Source: Lunularia cruciata
Taxonomy: Eukaryota; Streptophyta; Marchantiopsida; Lunulariales; Lunulariaceae
Length of the DNA stretch: 64,000 nt
NCBI GenBank assembly: GCA_948567375.1
Contig: OX419759.1
Location: forward strand, 58,804,593-58,868,592
Direction: 5' to 3'
Shown here: positions 1 through 10,819 of the stretch, one piece after another
How the letters are laid out: each line of letters starts with the position of its first letter
Numbering within the stretch: the stretch's first letter is position 1
Program-made: the position numbers and the translations under genes
The notes under the pieces: model-generated
The model's input: the letters and a program-made list of their open reading frames with translations, nothing else
Databases searched by the model: none
What the model was told of the DNA's origin: nothing

Positions 1-640
1 AATTAATAATCTGATGCAGAGTATTATTGTCACGTGTCCATTAATTACTTTTAATAAATGTTTATATAATATAGTACTATTCGTTATCTTTAATTAATAT
101 TTAGAGATCTATCAGTAAACCCCGACTTACCATAAGCTAGAATGGGTCACTCTTTTGCCTACAGCCTGTGGACAGGGTACTGTAATACTTCAAGTCAAAC
201 CCTGCCACACCCACCATCAATCTTTTCTCCACAGAAAGGTCTGCGTACTATAAAACTTCGAGACTACCCCTGCTACTTCCACCACACATATATTTTCTAC
301 ACACAGTGTAAAAGAAGTTACGGGGACCCCAAAACCCCTCGTTTGAATGCTCCCAATTGGGAACATGCCCTCCTTACGTAGCATCGCGATTGCTGGAGGG
401 ATACAGACGTCTTTGGTTGTCTTCTTCTCGTTCCGCTTCTCGTGACGTGACCGCAGTAGTCATGTCTCCAGGCGCCCGGGCCCCGCATCTAGTAACTGTA
501 TTAGTCAATATAAGAAGTACAAGATCAGATCGAGTGCTCAAGGACCAAGAACTTTGGCCAAGAGAAGGAGAAGAGGCAGATGATTGCACCGAGGAAGAAT
601 ACTCGCATCACTGACAACGCTGAAGAATAGGAGGAAATCT
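1..640. other. No supported gene; AT-rich flank then short ORFs
   Basis: The first 130 bases are AT-rich. The next 500 bases have higher GC and overlapping short ORFs on both strands, none with a recognisable domain. A TATA-like stretch (TATAAAAC near 249) exists, but no coding start clearly follows it. I see nothing assignable here. Confidence 0.4.
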
Positions 641-720
641 AAGTTGTAACAAGTCTTCTTGAGGCTGAAGAATAGGAGGAAATAGACATTGTAACAGATC
701 TTCTTGAGGCTGCACAGGAA

Positions 721-1277
721 TTGCAGATCAAAGTGCAGGAGGCACCTACAACATCCAAGTTGGTGTATGTGCAAGATGGATTGAAGTTCATCATCGACTT
801 AGTGTGCCCTGCACTGCAATTAATGGAAGTGTTACTGCCCCAGTACCAAGCCAAGTTCTTTGATGTGTTGGACTACACCATTTTGATCAACGCCATGCAC
901 AAGCAGGTTTACACTTGGAAGGCCAGAGAGGACCTGGTGGAGGATGACCTGGTGAAGGCCAAAGACCTGTACAAGGAAGACCTTCAAAGGTAAGTGCCTT
1001 GGCGCAAGAGAACCAGGAGTTAAAGAGGAGAAGGGCCACTGTTGAGAATGAAAGAGATCATCAGGCATCCAAGACCAAGAGGTTTGAAGGAGATTGGAAA
1101 GCACTCCACCTCAAGTTTGACCAGTTCAAGAAGGAAGTCATCACTCTGAGTGCCTTACAAGAGAATCATTACCAAGTAGTAATGTTGGAACTACAGATCC
1201 AAGAGTACAAGAAGTGGCAATTCAACTGGAACATTTCAACAAGGAGGCAGAGGAAGAAAGGATCAAGCATGTGTTAA
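721..1277 (+). pseudogene. Coiled-coil protein remnant, probably retroelement-derived
   Basis: Two consecutive plus-strand reading frames (721-993 and 999-1277) encode Glu/Lys/Gln-rich helical protein. The second contains a run starting AQENQELKRRRATVENERD and reads as a coiled coil. The two frames differ, and the joint carries CAAAGGTAAGTG, which matches a plant 5' splice-site consensus, so either a frameshift or an intron boundary is possible. Lys/Glu-rich sequence continues with stops to about 1500. A similar coiled-coil stretch precedes the gag-like domain of element D2 (25.6-26.2 kb), so I infer a retroelement N-terminal gag extension, but I did not see aligned identity between the two. 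A host gene fragment is the alternative. Confidence 0.35.
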
Positions 1278-2199
1278 GAAGCCACAAGCTTCGAGGAACA
1301 GAAGGCCAAACGGAGCAAGATCAAATGAATGCCTTGCACAAATTAGAAGAGACCCAGGCCTATTCATGGAGATGCTGAAGGAAGAAGGAGCAATGTGGGC
1401 CTTGAGGACTAAATGCCATGAATTGAAGATGCATGCCCAGCGCTTGCCAAATCAAGCTGGAGCACTCATATAAGAAGTTCAATGAAGTATGCCAAACCTT
1501 CTTGATAGGTGATAGCTAGGTGTCAAGCCAGGCAAACCAACTCATAAAATATACAAGAGGTGAATGAAACCCTTCACCCCTTGAAGTTCCAGTCCAATGC
1601 ACTCTCCCAAAAGGAAGTCCTTCAGTAAGACAAGTACTCCTAGTAAGGATTAGGTACTCAGAGTTGTATAGTAGTTGAGCACTATGAGTAGATCAATCAT
1701 GCTTGCACTTAGCCTTACATGTATTTTAGAGGAGTTCACTCATAGCTAAATGGTGCTTGTATAGAGTTGAGGATGAGTGCACTCAAAGTTGTACTGCACT
1801 TAGAGTTGTATATACTTGAAAAGGAGGGCCCTTGAGTTTCTACAAGTACTTGGGGTTGTACACTAAAAATAGATTAGGTGGGGTCTGATTTCTCCCTTGG
1901 CACATGCAGGAGCCTAATCACTATGCATATGATTAGGATAAAATGGGATTAGGATAGTAAGATCAGTGATGGGCAGTTTAGACTTAGGTTTTTCTGGATT
2001 CACTTGGGATTTTGATCCCTTCTGCTTGGAACCAAATTTGTATACAAGATGAAGTGCCACTGGCACTTGTGTTTTTTCTTTTGTGTAATGCAAGCTTTGA
2101 TTACAATTAAAGAGTGCTCTTATTTCTTTGCAAGTTCTATGTCTTACATTTTCCATGTTGTTTCAATGTCTAAGCAATAGTAGAGGTGAGATATTTTAC
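1278..2199. other. Unassigned intergenic sequence
   Basis: No convincing ORF, RNA gene or repeat boundary is visible. The stretch 1600-1860 has loosely repeated phrases of the type agttgta / actt-gagttgtat, suggesting degenerate internal repetition. Confidence 0.35.
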
Positions 2200-2715
2200 A
2201 CTAGGTTTTGAATGCTTAGTGCCAAGTAGGTACTCGCCCCTGACCAGTGTGTGCGTTGAAGGATTCAAAGGAGTGAATTTGTGCAACAAGTGGATTGTGA
2301 AGTTCACCGTGCAGGCAATATCAAGGAATCAAAAAGTTTAGATATGAAGTAGTAGGAAGTTCAGTCCTGCAAGTTGTGCCTTCAAGGAAGGGTAGAATCA
2401 TTTGCAAGCATTGCATTTTAAGAATGGAATGGATTGGCACTTGGAGTGGATGAACCTCAAGAGCAATCCAGACTAGATTTTAAAGTGAAACTGATTATTT
2501 TGTGATTTTCTTTTTGCTGTAACGTGCCATCTAATGTGACAATACACTCTCCTAGACCAACATGTTCAAGCATAAACTTAATGAAGATTACTTAGTTTAG
2601 GAAAATCTGTGCTCAAGCAAGAGCTGCCATTTACAAATGTTATTTAATAAATATACATATACACTTTGAACAAATCTTGATCACTCAAATCTCAAGGCAT
2701 TTGGACTCTGCAGAG
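2200..2715 (-). repeat. Dispersed repeat, inverted copy of the 6.0 kb and 9.35 kb repeats
   Basis: Read on the minus strand, this matches the block at 5960-6420. For example, 2398-2460 (catttgcaagcattg...) is the reverse complement of 6185-6245, and 2478-2530 (attttaaagtgaaactg..., ttttgctgta) is the reverse complement of 6090-6140. The segment around 2670-2700 matches the start of the repeat. The copies are clearly diverged. No coding is visible. It may be an LTR or other non-coding repeat of element D1. Confidence 0.6.
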
Positions 2716-4185
2716 GTGCAAAACATTGATTATTATACATGCATGTCTTCACTAATTTTGACTCTTTTTCTTCATGACAAAGGAGTCTAAAAACCCACTG
2801 TTTTTTAATCGATATGCAGACCATATTTTATTTTTGAGTACCTTATGAATGAGGTTACATACCCAAGATGGTGCAAATTATACTTGAGAAGGAGGCATTA
2901 TAGTAACTTTATTGAATTTTTTCTTTGTTTTTACTATTTAAAGCTTATTTTTGTCAGGTGATTTAATACAGTTAGTCTAGTACCATAATTAAGGGTACGT
3001 GATATTACATGACAGGACAAGGAAAGTACAGGACAGTCACATCATGCACTGTGGCAGAAGTCCTGTTGCGGCCTGTGGGCGAACGGTATCATGGCGATCT
3101 ACAAGAAGGGTTCTTGTAACAGTGTACGAGTAGAGATCCCTAGAGATCATAGCTCTATTGCGGGATAGGGTTTAACCTTGGACACTTAACCCAAGAGTTG
3201 ACTTGCAAATATGTGCACTTGTGAGTTCTTTGGTTGTCACTGGTTGTCATCCTCTGTAAGTAATGAGATGCTACAAGAAATATTGTGAACACTTTAATAT
3301 CTAAACAAGAATACAATAACCACAACATGGAGCATCACTACACATAATGCGCATTCATGAATTGGAAATCGGACTCAATACTCAAATATCACAATACATA
3401 GAATGAGTTTCCTTATACTATTTTCTGATTAGTTCAACCAGTAGGGAGTCGCATAAAGCACTCTAGTGATTGAAGTGACTCTCTACTGGTTGAACAACGA
3501 CTGGTATTAGCATCAGCCCGTGGACCCCATGATTACATAAGCTTTTTGATAGACTTACTAACATTGGACTCAATCAAGCAGGGTTTCCCACAAAGAGCAT
3601 GAACCCCACCCTCTCACTCTCAGGTTATAGGGATTCACAATGACTAGTGGGTACAAAGTGGCATGAGCTCCCTTATATACTAGTGAACCTAATCCTGAAA
3701 ATAATTTTCTATCTCCTAAAATGCTTCTACTATAGATGCATTCTAATTCTCCTCCTTGCATTACCTCCATCAATTCCAATTTGCTCCTAACCCTTCATCA
3801 TCTCTACTAGATTACAATTTGAACATAGTCAAAGTGTAGTCTTAGCCTTATTACCTACCTAACTATTTTACTAACACAGTATCTCACAAAGCATTAACCC
3901 CATACGTCCATTAGATTTGCCTTGCACTAATAAACATCCCATAGAGGATTCATCCCATACCTCCACTCATTTAGCTCACAAGTGACTCTACCCACACATC
4001 CAATATAGTCAGATCCCACAATAGATCTTTCTCATGCATCTCCTGTTGTTTGCTATTCCTGCAGCAGCTCTTTATCCGGTGCCTTTGGTACAGTCCACAG
4101 ATGATGTTCCCCACCTTGAAATGTGGCCCCTTTTCTACTGTTGACATAATACTCTTCTAAATCCTTGCACTCCAATCAAGCCTTC
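2716..4185. other. Unassigned intergenic sequence with one hairpin
   Basis: No domain-bearing ORF is visible. The segment 2990-3260 has higher GC and looks unlike its AT-rich flanks, but I cannot name it. The hairpin at 3432-3495 is listed separately. Confidence 0.35.
3432..3495. repeat. Inverted repeat, 19 bp arms, 26 bp loop
   Basis: The left arm 3432-3450 (gttcaaccagtagggagtc) pairs with the right arm 3477-3495 (gactctctactggttgaac) with a single mismatch. It could be the core of a small hairpin element or a MITE end. No target-site duplication was identified. Confidence 0.6.
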
Positions 4186-4189
4186 TTAT

Positions 4190-4860
4190 GCTACCTCCTC
4201 TTCTTGCCATTGATTGCATAGGGGAAGAATTCATTGTGCATTGTATAGAATGCTCCCATTTGGTCTCTTGTCTGGTGTTCCTTGAATATGGACTCCTTAA
4301 TCTCTATGAAACCATCCATATGGGCCAGCTCCATAGCTCTCTCCAGATGACATCTCCACATATTAGTTTGTAATAGGAGGTACGTGAAGAGCATGCACTT
4401 GATTTACTAGTGAAAGGGATTGAAGGTGCTCTCCTTCTTGATGTTGCCTCAAGGTATGCAATGATATACTTGGGCAAGGACCTTATAGTAGACAGGTGCT
4501 CAGAAAAATATGGGACCTTGAGTCCTACACCACCTTTCCAAACAATCCTCCAGAATTTCCATGGTCTCTCAAACTCCCTCCAGGTAGGTGTCTGTCTACC
4601 TAAGGCCAAGCACGAGGTTTCTTCCCATACTCCAGATATCAAAATGGATTTGATCAGAGTAACCTCAGATCCAATCTTTCCTTATTCTCTCCCTCAAGCT
4701 TCTAGTATTAGAATGCAAAGGTATGTGATAGCCTGTTCTCTCCATGTCTGATACCATAGCAAGTTGGTGTGGGATCTTGGGTACCCAGTGTTTGTGGGCA
4801 CAATTATTCCTGCATGGTCTTGGAAATGGACACTCATAGGGATAACTTTATCATATTTAA
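4190..4860 (-). pseudogene. Possible LINE reverse-transcriptase C-terminal remnant
   Basis: On the minus strand, the 4304-4642 reading frame and its upstream extension contain a phrase resembling the LINE RT thumb region: VTLIKSILISG followed by WREFERPWKFWR and KGGVGLKV. In LINEs this region typically reads along the lines of 'GR-LIKS-L ... E--+-FLW ... KGGLGL'. The match is short, the frame is broken by stops, and no poly-A tail or catalytic motif is seen. A chance resemblance or another degraded element is quite possible. Confidence 0.25.
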
Positions 4861-4877
4861 GTAGAGAATGAAAATCA

Positions 4878-5880
4878 TCATGTATGGCTATAAGAATTTG
4901 AGGATTGCTTACTCAGATTTTCCAATCTGGTTATATATGATATGGGGACTGCTTTGACTATGGGCTTCTTCTTTTCTTGCTCATACGCAATAGCTAAATC
5001 TTTGTCTTGGTAATTTGACTTAACATTGTCGTCACTAATGTCTGAGTGATATCCCTTGACATAGCATTCAATTGTGCATGTTCTCAAGGCCTTGAAATTT
5101 TGGGAGTACTTGAAGGTATAACCTGAATGACTGTACACACTTTTCCAAATTTTCCAGCAACACATCCATTGCATGGTTGAAGATTGTCCACATTCTTTCT
5201 CCCAAATGGTGTAAGGCTACCTTAAGCTCCTACATGACATAGGTGATATGCACCTTCTATGCATCCAAGTTGGTGTTAATCATGGCATTGTAAGCACCTT
5301 GTAGCCTCACATCTTTGTGGGTTCTATTGATCTCCTTGTTGGACACTCGGTGTACCTTGATGTATTCCTTTACATGACATATTTTAGGTCTTATTGCTAG
5401 TCCCCAGTTGATCACCTTCAAGTTATCCACAAGGTACCTCAAGGTGAAGTAAAGAAGAGCTAGCAGCATAAGGGCTATCCTGTACTTCCCTTGTCCCATA
5501 GCCCAAACTATGGGTAATGTCATTCCCATTGACACTTTTGGCTCCACCAACTCGAGGAAAGTTGGTGATCGATGAGTATAGATATACAAGAATTTTGGTG
5601 GAAGCAACCCACACAGTGGACCCCCTATAGCTAATAGTAGAGGAATGGCCTCTTGGAATGAGCAGAGTAGGTACCATGCTAGCCATTATACAAGAAGAAA
5701 TGAACCAACTTGGCCGGTTTGTTGATAGAGAAGATACTACGGGTAGAATGGTGTAGCGATCTTCTACAGGCAGCTCCCTAGGAAGGAGTTGGAGGTTCAA
5801 AAGGCAAGACCAATTAACATGTAAGATAATGGACGTGGTATCCCTGTTAGCAAGGAGTATGATGGTCACAACCACTGATG
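4878..5880 (-). other. Unidentified minus-strand ORFs, probably degraded element
   Basis: Several minus-strand open stretches (4878-5174, 5257-5607, 5423-5875) overlap in different frames. None shows a motif I recognise. Their position upstream (on the minus strand) of the possible LINE-like remnant suggests they could be its 5' part, but that is inference only. Confidence 0.25.
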
Positions 5881-5959
5881 ATCATGGACAACTCCCCTTT
5901 CTTCATGAGCATCTTCTGAAAGCTCAGTCTTCATGTACTTATATGACAGCTTTTTCCCA

Positions 5960-6420
5960 TGAGGATACTGTACAAAAATGCCTAAGAGTGAAGCACAACA
6001 CACACTTGTAACCAAATCTTAGTTCATTTATTGTTTCCTATTTAACCTTATGCAAGAACCACTCCCAATATTTTACCCTTTGCGGTGCACTACAGCAAAA
6101 ATAAACCACAAAATCACTTTCACTTTAAAATCTAACTAAGATTGTTCCTATGAAGGTGATGGTTAATTCAATTCTAAGTGCCACTCCATTTCATAGATAC
6201 AATGCTTGCAAATGTGTTCTACACTTCCCACAAGGCACAACTTGCAGGATTGAACTTCATGCTATCCCTTGGCTAAGCTTTTTGATTCTATGGTACTGCC
6301 TATGTGGTGAGCTTCCTAATCCACTTGTTGCACAATTTTACTCCTTCCAATCATTCAATGCACACCCTGATCAAGGGCAAGTTCATGCTCAACACTAAGC
6401 ATTGAAGACCTATTGGCCAG
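5960..6420 (+). repeat. Dispersed repeat, left copy flanking gag remnant D1
   Basis: Shares order and wording with 9350-9640: an aaatgcct-gagtgaag block, acacactt-accaaatct, then ctttaaaatct-agccaagattg, then gaaggtgatggtt. A third copy lies inverted at 2200-2715. The 5960 and 9350 copies are about 3.39 kb apart in direct orientation and bracket the D1 gag, so they could be its LTRs. I see no clear TG/CA ends or target duplication. Confidence 0.6.
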
Positions 6421-7735
6421 CTGATACTTAGCAATATGGGTAGGTCCTCTAGGTTGCAATTCAAACTAACATATAGGATGGGAATGTGCGTGAAATCTCT
6501 TTCTCTCCTCTTTCATCAATAAATTGGTCCCCATGTAGTAATGCAAAATGAAAGGAGAAGTGTTGGTGGCACCTCCCTTGTCTTCAATTCTTGATGCAAG
6601 AGCTTGAACTATTTATCAAACATTTTTGCCAAATCTACAAACTCTCCTAAATACATGTAATTGAAGAATATTGCTTGTCCATTGGTCAAGTAGGTGGTTC
6701 TTTTCTCTTTTAAAAGCTCTATAACTACTTCTACAATGGCTCCTCATAAAGGGTCCTTGTTACTGCCCACACTCACCCATTGTTCTTGGAATGATTGCTA
6801 TTGAAGTGGCTCTTGATTTCAAAGGTAAGTTCCTTGTCTACAAATTTGCCATCTATGGTCATGGCTCCTATAACTCCAACATCCAGACCAAGTACCATTT
6901 GCTAATGGTCCTTTTTCTAGTTTAGTGGGTTGCCTCTCATTAACCTTGAAGTTTTCTCTTGTTAGCTCCTCATCTCATGGATCAAATGAAAATCTGACAA
7001 CTACTAATTCTAGAGTAGGAATCCCAAATGCTTACTTGTAATTAGATTCCAAGTAGGTAAGCACTTGCTGTTATGCATGCAAAGGCCTCTGCATATTGTC
7101 CTTGGTGTGAAGTCACCCTCTCCTATGCCAAAATTTTGTTCCCCAATCACTTTCCCCCATGCCACACTTGCCTATCAAGTGCCAAAATTTATTTTGTAGG
7201 CAATAGTCCTTAGCAGCAGGTGCCATTGGTGGCACATTCAAATTGTGGCAGCACTTAAGTTTGAGTGCCAAGGTGGCACTTGACACTCAGGCCTGTTTAC
7301 CTCACTTGCCAACACTCCAAGTGATGCATCTCCTGCATGCACTCCAAATGATTTCCCATCACTTTAAGTGTTTTTCTCTCCTCAGACACATTATTTACCT
7401 CTATTAGTGCTTCTCATCCTCCTTTATGACACAGCTCCACTTGTCACCTTGATATTTAGCTATGTAAATCATTTGGCCTCTAGGATCATTCTTCTTATCG
7501 GCATTTAAATCATCCTACATCACCCCGAGTGTTTACATCTTGCAAGCAGGCTGGCCTGCAAGTACTTGAGATTATCCAGCACCACTTTGAGTGCTTCTCC
7601 CATTGTTGCTTGTTTGTGTCATTCCTCCAAGAACCTCTCCATTTGAGGCACTTCTTTGATTACTACAACATTTCTAGTGGTTCTCTAGCACTTAACCCTG
7701 ATATGATAGACAAAAGAAAATTTTTAAGAAATGGG
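6421..7735. other. Degraded internal sequence between the direct repeats
   Basis: No domain is readable. The short ORF 7529-7825 has no recognisable motif in its first part; its end runs into the D1 gag homology. The region probably belongs to the same decayed element as the gag that follows. Confidence 0.35.
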
Positions 7736-7739
7736 ATCA

Positions 7740-8480
7740 CCGCACATCTCCCAAGCCCTGGAGTTCCTAGGATCCATAAGGCTAGTCAAGGTGGCACCAA
7801 GGATCCAAGAGATCCCAAGCCTTGAACACTACATTTGGGATGTGATGGCAATACGTGCAATTGGATGGGACAACTTTGCACCCTTGGAGGTTATAAAGAG
7901 AGTTCCCTAGGAGCTATGGAAATTCCAAGAATGGCATAATTTGGTAACTCCACAACACCACAGGTCAAGTTATAACCCCATTGTTATCACTACTTGACCA
8001 TTATTTGTGACATTTTGAGTCCCATGGATTATTAATGTCCACCAAGTGGAGGAAGTTGCCTAGGCCTTGTGCCAAGAAGACAAGGATCAGTCTGCATGGT
8101 ATCTCTCCTATCATGACAAACTCTCACATATTATATGCAGGTAGATGTTCTTTCTACTTTGAGTAGGCTACAATGGGAAACCCTAATTTTTACTTTTGTA
8201 GAAAAAATCTACAAATTTGACTTTGCACTCTTTATTACAAGAGTGGCAATTGCTAGCACGGAACAATTCTCCATGTTATGGACTTGGGGAATCAAGTTTT
8301 GGAATCTCTTCAAAATCCATTTTGTACTAGTAGAAGGATAACTAAGGGGAGGACCTTCAATTAGAGTTACCCCACAAGTTAACATATGTAGAAATCAACC
8401 TCCCATACTTTACTCTGAGGTGCTTAGTGGATTGCTTAGAGCTAGTGAATTGAGGTCTGGCTTTGAAACCACACATTTGT
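7740..8480 (+). pseudogene. gag: Degraded retrotransposon gag (element D1)
   Basis: Read across frameshifts, the segment from about 7840 gives MAIRAIGWDNFAPLEVIKRV and then FQEWHNLV, NPIV and AWY. These line up in order with the D2 copy at 27270-27530 (MMVIRAS, PPPEFVKQVL, FQNWLQLV, SPIAV, AWYPFLP). The homology continues through ETLIFTF (8165-8215; D2 ETLVFTS) to GFETTHLSWV (8455-8490; D2 MALKLHVCL). The AWY tryptophan position and layout suit a Ty3/gypsy capsid region. It contains many stops and shifts and is non-functional. No pol was found next to it. Confidence 0.55.
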
Positions 8481-9349
8481 CTTGGGTATAAATATGTCAA
8501 AACAAACCAGGTCATTGATACCAAAATCACCCAAATCCACTAGGATGTCAAGTTGTAGGCTGCCTACAATGCCACTATCAATATAGAATCTGCATCTCAT
8601 ACCATGCTCATCAATACCATAGTCTAGGAGTTAAGGACTATTTGAGCAATTGGGACAAAGAACTTGTACCAACATTATTTCCTCCTTAGAAGTTCCTCTG
8701 ATTGTTTAGGGAAGCAAGTGGGACGCTCCCAAACTCAGCCCTTTAAATATTGATTGTCCCATAATGCATTGAGCTATTGATGTTTAAGTGCTTTGACAAG
8801 AAGTGGGATGTGATCTTAATGATGAAGAAGAAGACTCTAGTGAATTTAGTGGTCTTGGAGTTCTTGCATATGTACCCAAGTCCAAGAAGCCAAAGTTAAA
8901 AGATTGTCTATACAGTATTGCTCAAACTAAGAGATCCAAGTAAGAAGTCCAATAATTCCCAAAGTTATACAGGTAGATATTTGTTATTTACTCAGACCAA
9001 ATACAATTCCTCATCTAGCAATCCGCCTCAAAAACCATGCAGGGCTTTTTGCCCCACTGCTGGCTGACTTGCATGTCCTCCCCACTACCTTCTACAACTT
9101 GCACTAGCTTTCAACATTCATTACCTCCCTACAAGTACCTGGTTATTTTTTATTTGAGGGAAGCATTATCTCTTGTATTAAGTAAAATACCTACCTTTGA
9201 GTTGAGAGATGCATTACCTCTCACATCAACAAGTGACACAATTGCTAGTTGGGGAAATGCATTACCTCTTTGCCACTCAAGAAACACAAGTGAATGTTGT
9301 GATAGCTCAATTTTGACATACTTATAGTAAAGTCAATAAGAACAATTCA
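8481..9349. other. Unassigned 3' part of D1 interval
   Basis: There is no recognisable domain. The ORF 9037-9327 is Leu/Thr/Ser-rich and lacks motifs; it overlaps three loose repeats of a 'gcattacctct' phrase (about 9121, 9210 and 9260). Confidence 0.35.
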
Positions 9350-9638
9350 TTCCTACAAGGATACTATTTGCAAATGCCTGAGTGAAGTGAAAAACACACT
9401 TATCACCAAATCTCAATTTTTTTTATTATCTCTTTTTTAATCTCTTGGGAAAAAACCACTACCAAAAGAGGGTAGTGTCATCCTCTACGACACACTACAA
9501 ATAGAAAAAAATCATCAAACTAATTATTTTACTTTAAAATCTAGCCAAGATTGCTCTTGAAGGTGATGGTTCAACTCTGAGTGTTATTTCCATTCCAAAG
9601 ATGTAGTGTCTACAAACATGTTGTACCTTTCTTAGAAG
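9350..9638 (+). repeat. Dispersed repeat, right copy, cut by LTR B1
   Basis: Direct copy of 5960-6250, diverged. The homology stops exactly where the family B type LTR begins at 9639, which suggests that the LTR inserted into or truncated it. Confidence 0.6.
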
Positions 9639-10240
9639 TGTAATACCAATAGCTAGACATATCATCTAGAGTTGAAAATTAGCTTGGTAACTTCTGGAAG
9701 GATGTTATGTATTATGGGCTAGGTAGACCAGATAGAGATGTCACCAAAAGAGGACTTCTACTAAGAGAGCAAGAGCCAAAAATAGCTTAGAAAAATATGG
9801 TCCAACTTTAGAGCCAAATTTGGAGGGCTAAATGGATGAATTAGGCCTTGAAAATCTGTACATACCACCCCCTCCCTAGTGGAGGAAAAGCTATCCTCAC
9901 CTCCCCCTAGATTTGTCTTGTCAAGAGCTCTCCAATGGTACCTCATCCATGCAATTTGGAGAATCCTATAGGAATATTCCCTAGAGATTCTCTTTGGTCA
10001 AAGATGGTTTGACCAACCATATAGAAATCAGAACCAACATGTGACCCATGCATACAACCAATCTAAGGGCAGAGCTTGCTTACATGTCACCAATCCATAT
10101 ATTTGATCCAAGGGTGGAGCTTCCTTCAACTGAATCCACTTTGTTGTAAAATATAATCAAGGTGCCATTAGGGCATTAGAGGTTGAGTGTGAAATTGTGT
10201 GTTTCTTCTTTTGGGTTTCTCTTTAGGTCTCATATCCTTG
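9639..10240 (+). mobile_element. Family B-like LTR, short form (B1)
   Basis: Starts TGTAATACCAATAGC and follows the family B LTR (50566-51290, 53813-54558) to its end: the tttctaccaaaagg-acttct block, tctccaatggtacctca, ttggtcaaag-tt-gttgaccaacca, accaacatgt-acccat, gtggagcttcctt and ttgagtgtgaaat. It lacks the ~165 bp duplication found at the 5' end of the other B LTRs. Only one LTR is present and no internal region follows; on its right it abuts the reversed LTR of element C1. Confidence 0.75.
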
Positions 10241-10797
10241 GAAGATTACAAGAAGGCACAATGATAAAGTTAGAGACCAAGGAGAGAAATAAGAGAATGG
10301 AAAACCGGAGTGGAAGATCACATTGGGACACTTGAATGAGAGAAAATACAAATGCCTAGCATGAGCTTGGGCTTGGGTATTTATAAGGAGCATAGAAGGC
10401 TCTTAGGAAGCTTCTCAAGAAACTTTCTAAAGCTACTTTCTTGGAGTGCAAGCCAAATTAATCAAGAAGTTTCTCAAGAAACTTCTTTCTAAAAGTTATC
10501 TACTTGGCATGTAAGCTAAGCTAGTTGGAAGCTTCCCAAGAAATTTTTTTCTACAAATTATTTACTTGGGATGCAAGCTAAGCTAACTAAGAAGCTTACC
10601 AAGAAGTTTCTTCTTAGAAATTACCACTTTGCATACGCATTGCTCAATACTTGGAAGGTACCAAGTAGCTTCCTAGATACTTCTAGAATACTCTAGGCTA
10701 ATTTGGCATATTTACTTGTTTTTTAGCCTTGACTAACTCATATATAAACCCCATATTGCTAAATATTCTCTCATTGCTAGTTAGTAATATACTTGTC
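10241..10797 (-). mobile_element. 3' LTR of reversed element C1
   Basis: Reverse-complement relative of the C2 LTR at 18133-18500. Shared features are repeated HindIII-like aagcttc motifs, AGAAG-TTTCTTGAGAAG phrases, the caagctcatgctaggcatttg motif and the 'caagtgtcc-aatgtgatcttcca' motif. Minus-strand start lies near 10797 (TGACAAG...), immediately after the chromodomain coding end, as expected for a 3' LTR. Its far end at about 10240 meets the end of B1. Confidence 0.7.
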
Positions 10798-10819
10798 ACC
10801 ATTGAAGCTTCAAACTCCT

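Noticed and set aside
5423..5875. 150-aa minus-strand ORF
   Set aside because: No motif, overlapped by another minus-strand frame of similar length, and in a decayed region. Not enough to call a gene.
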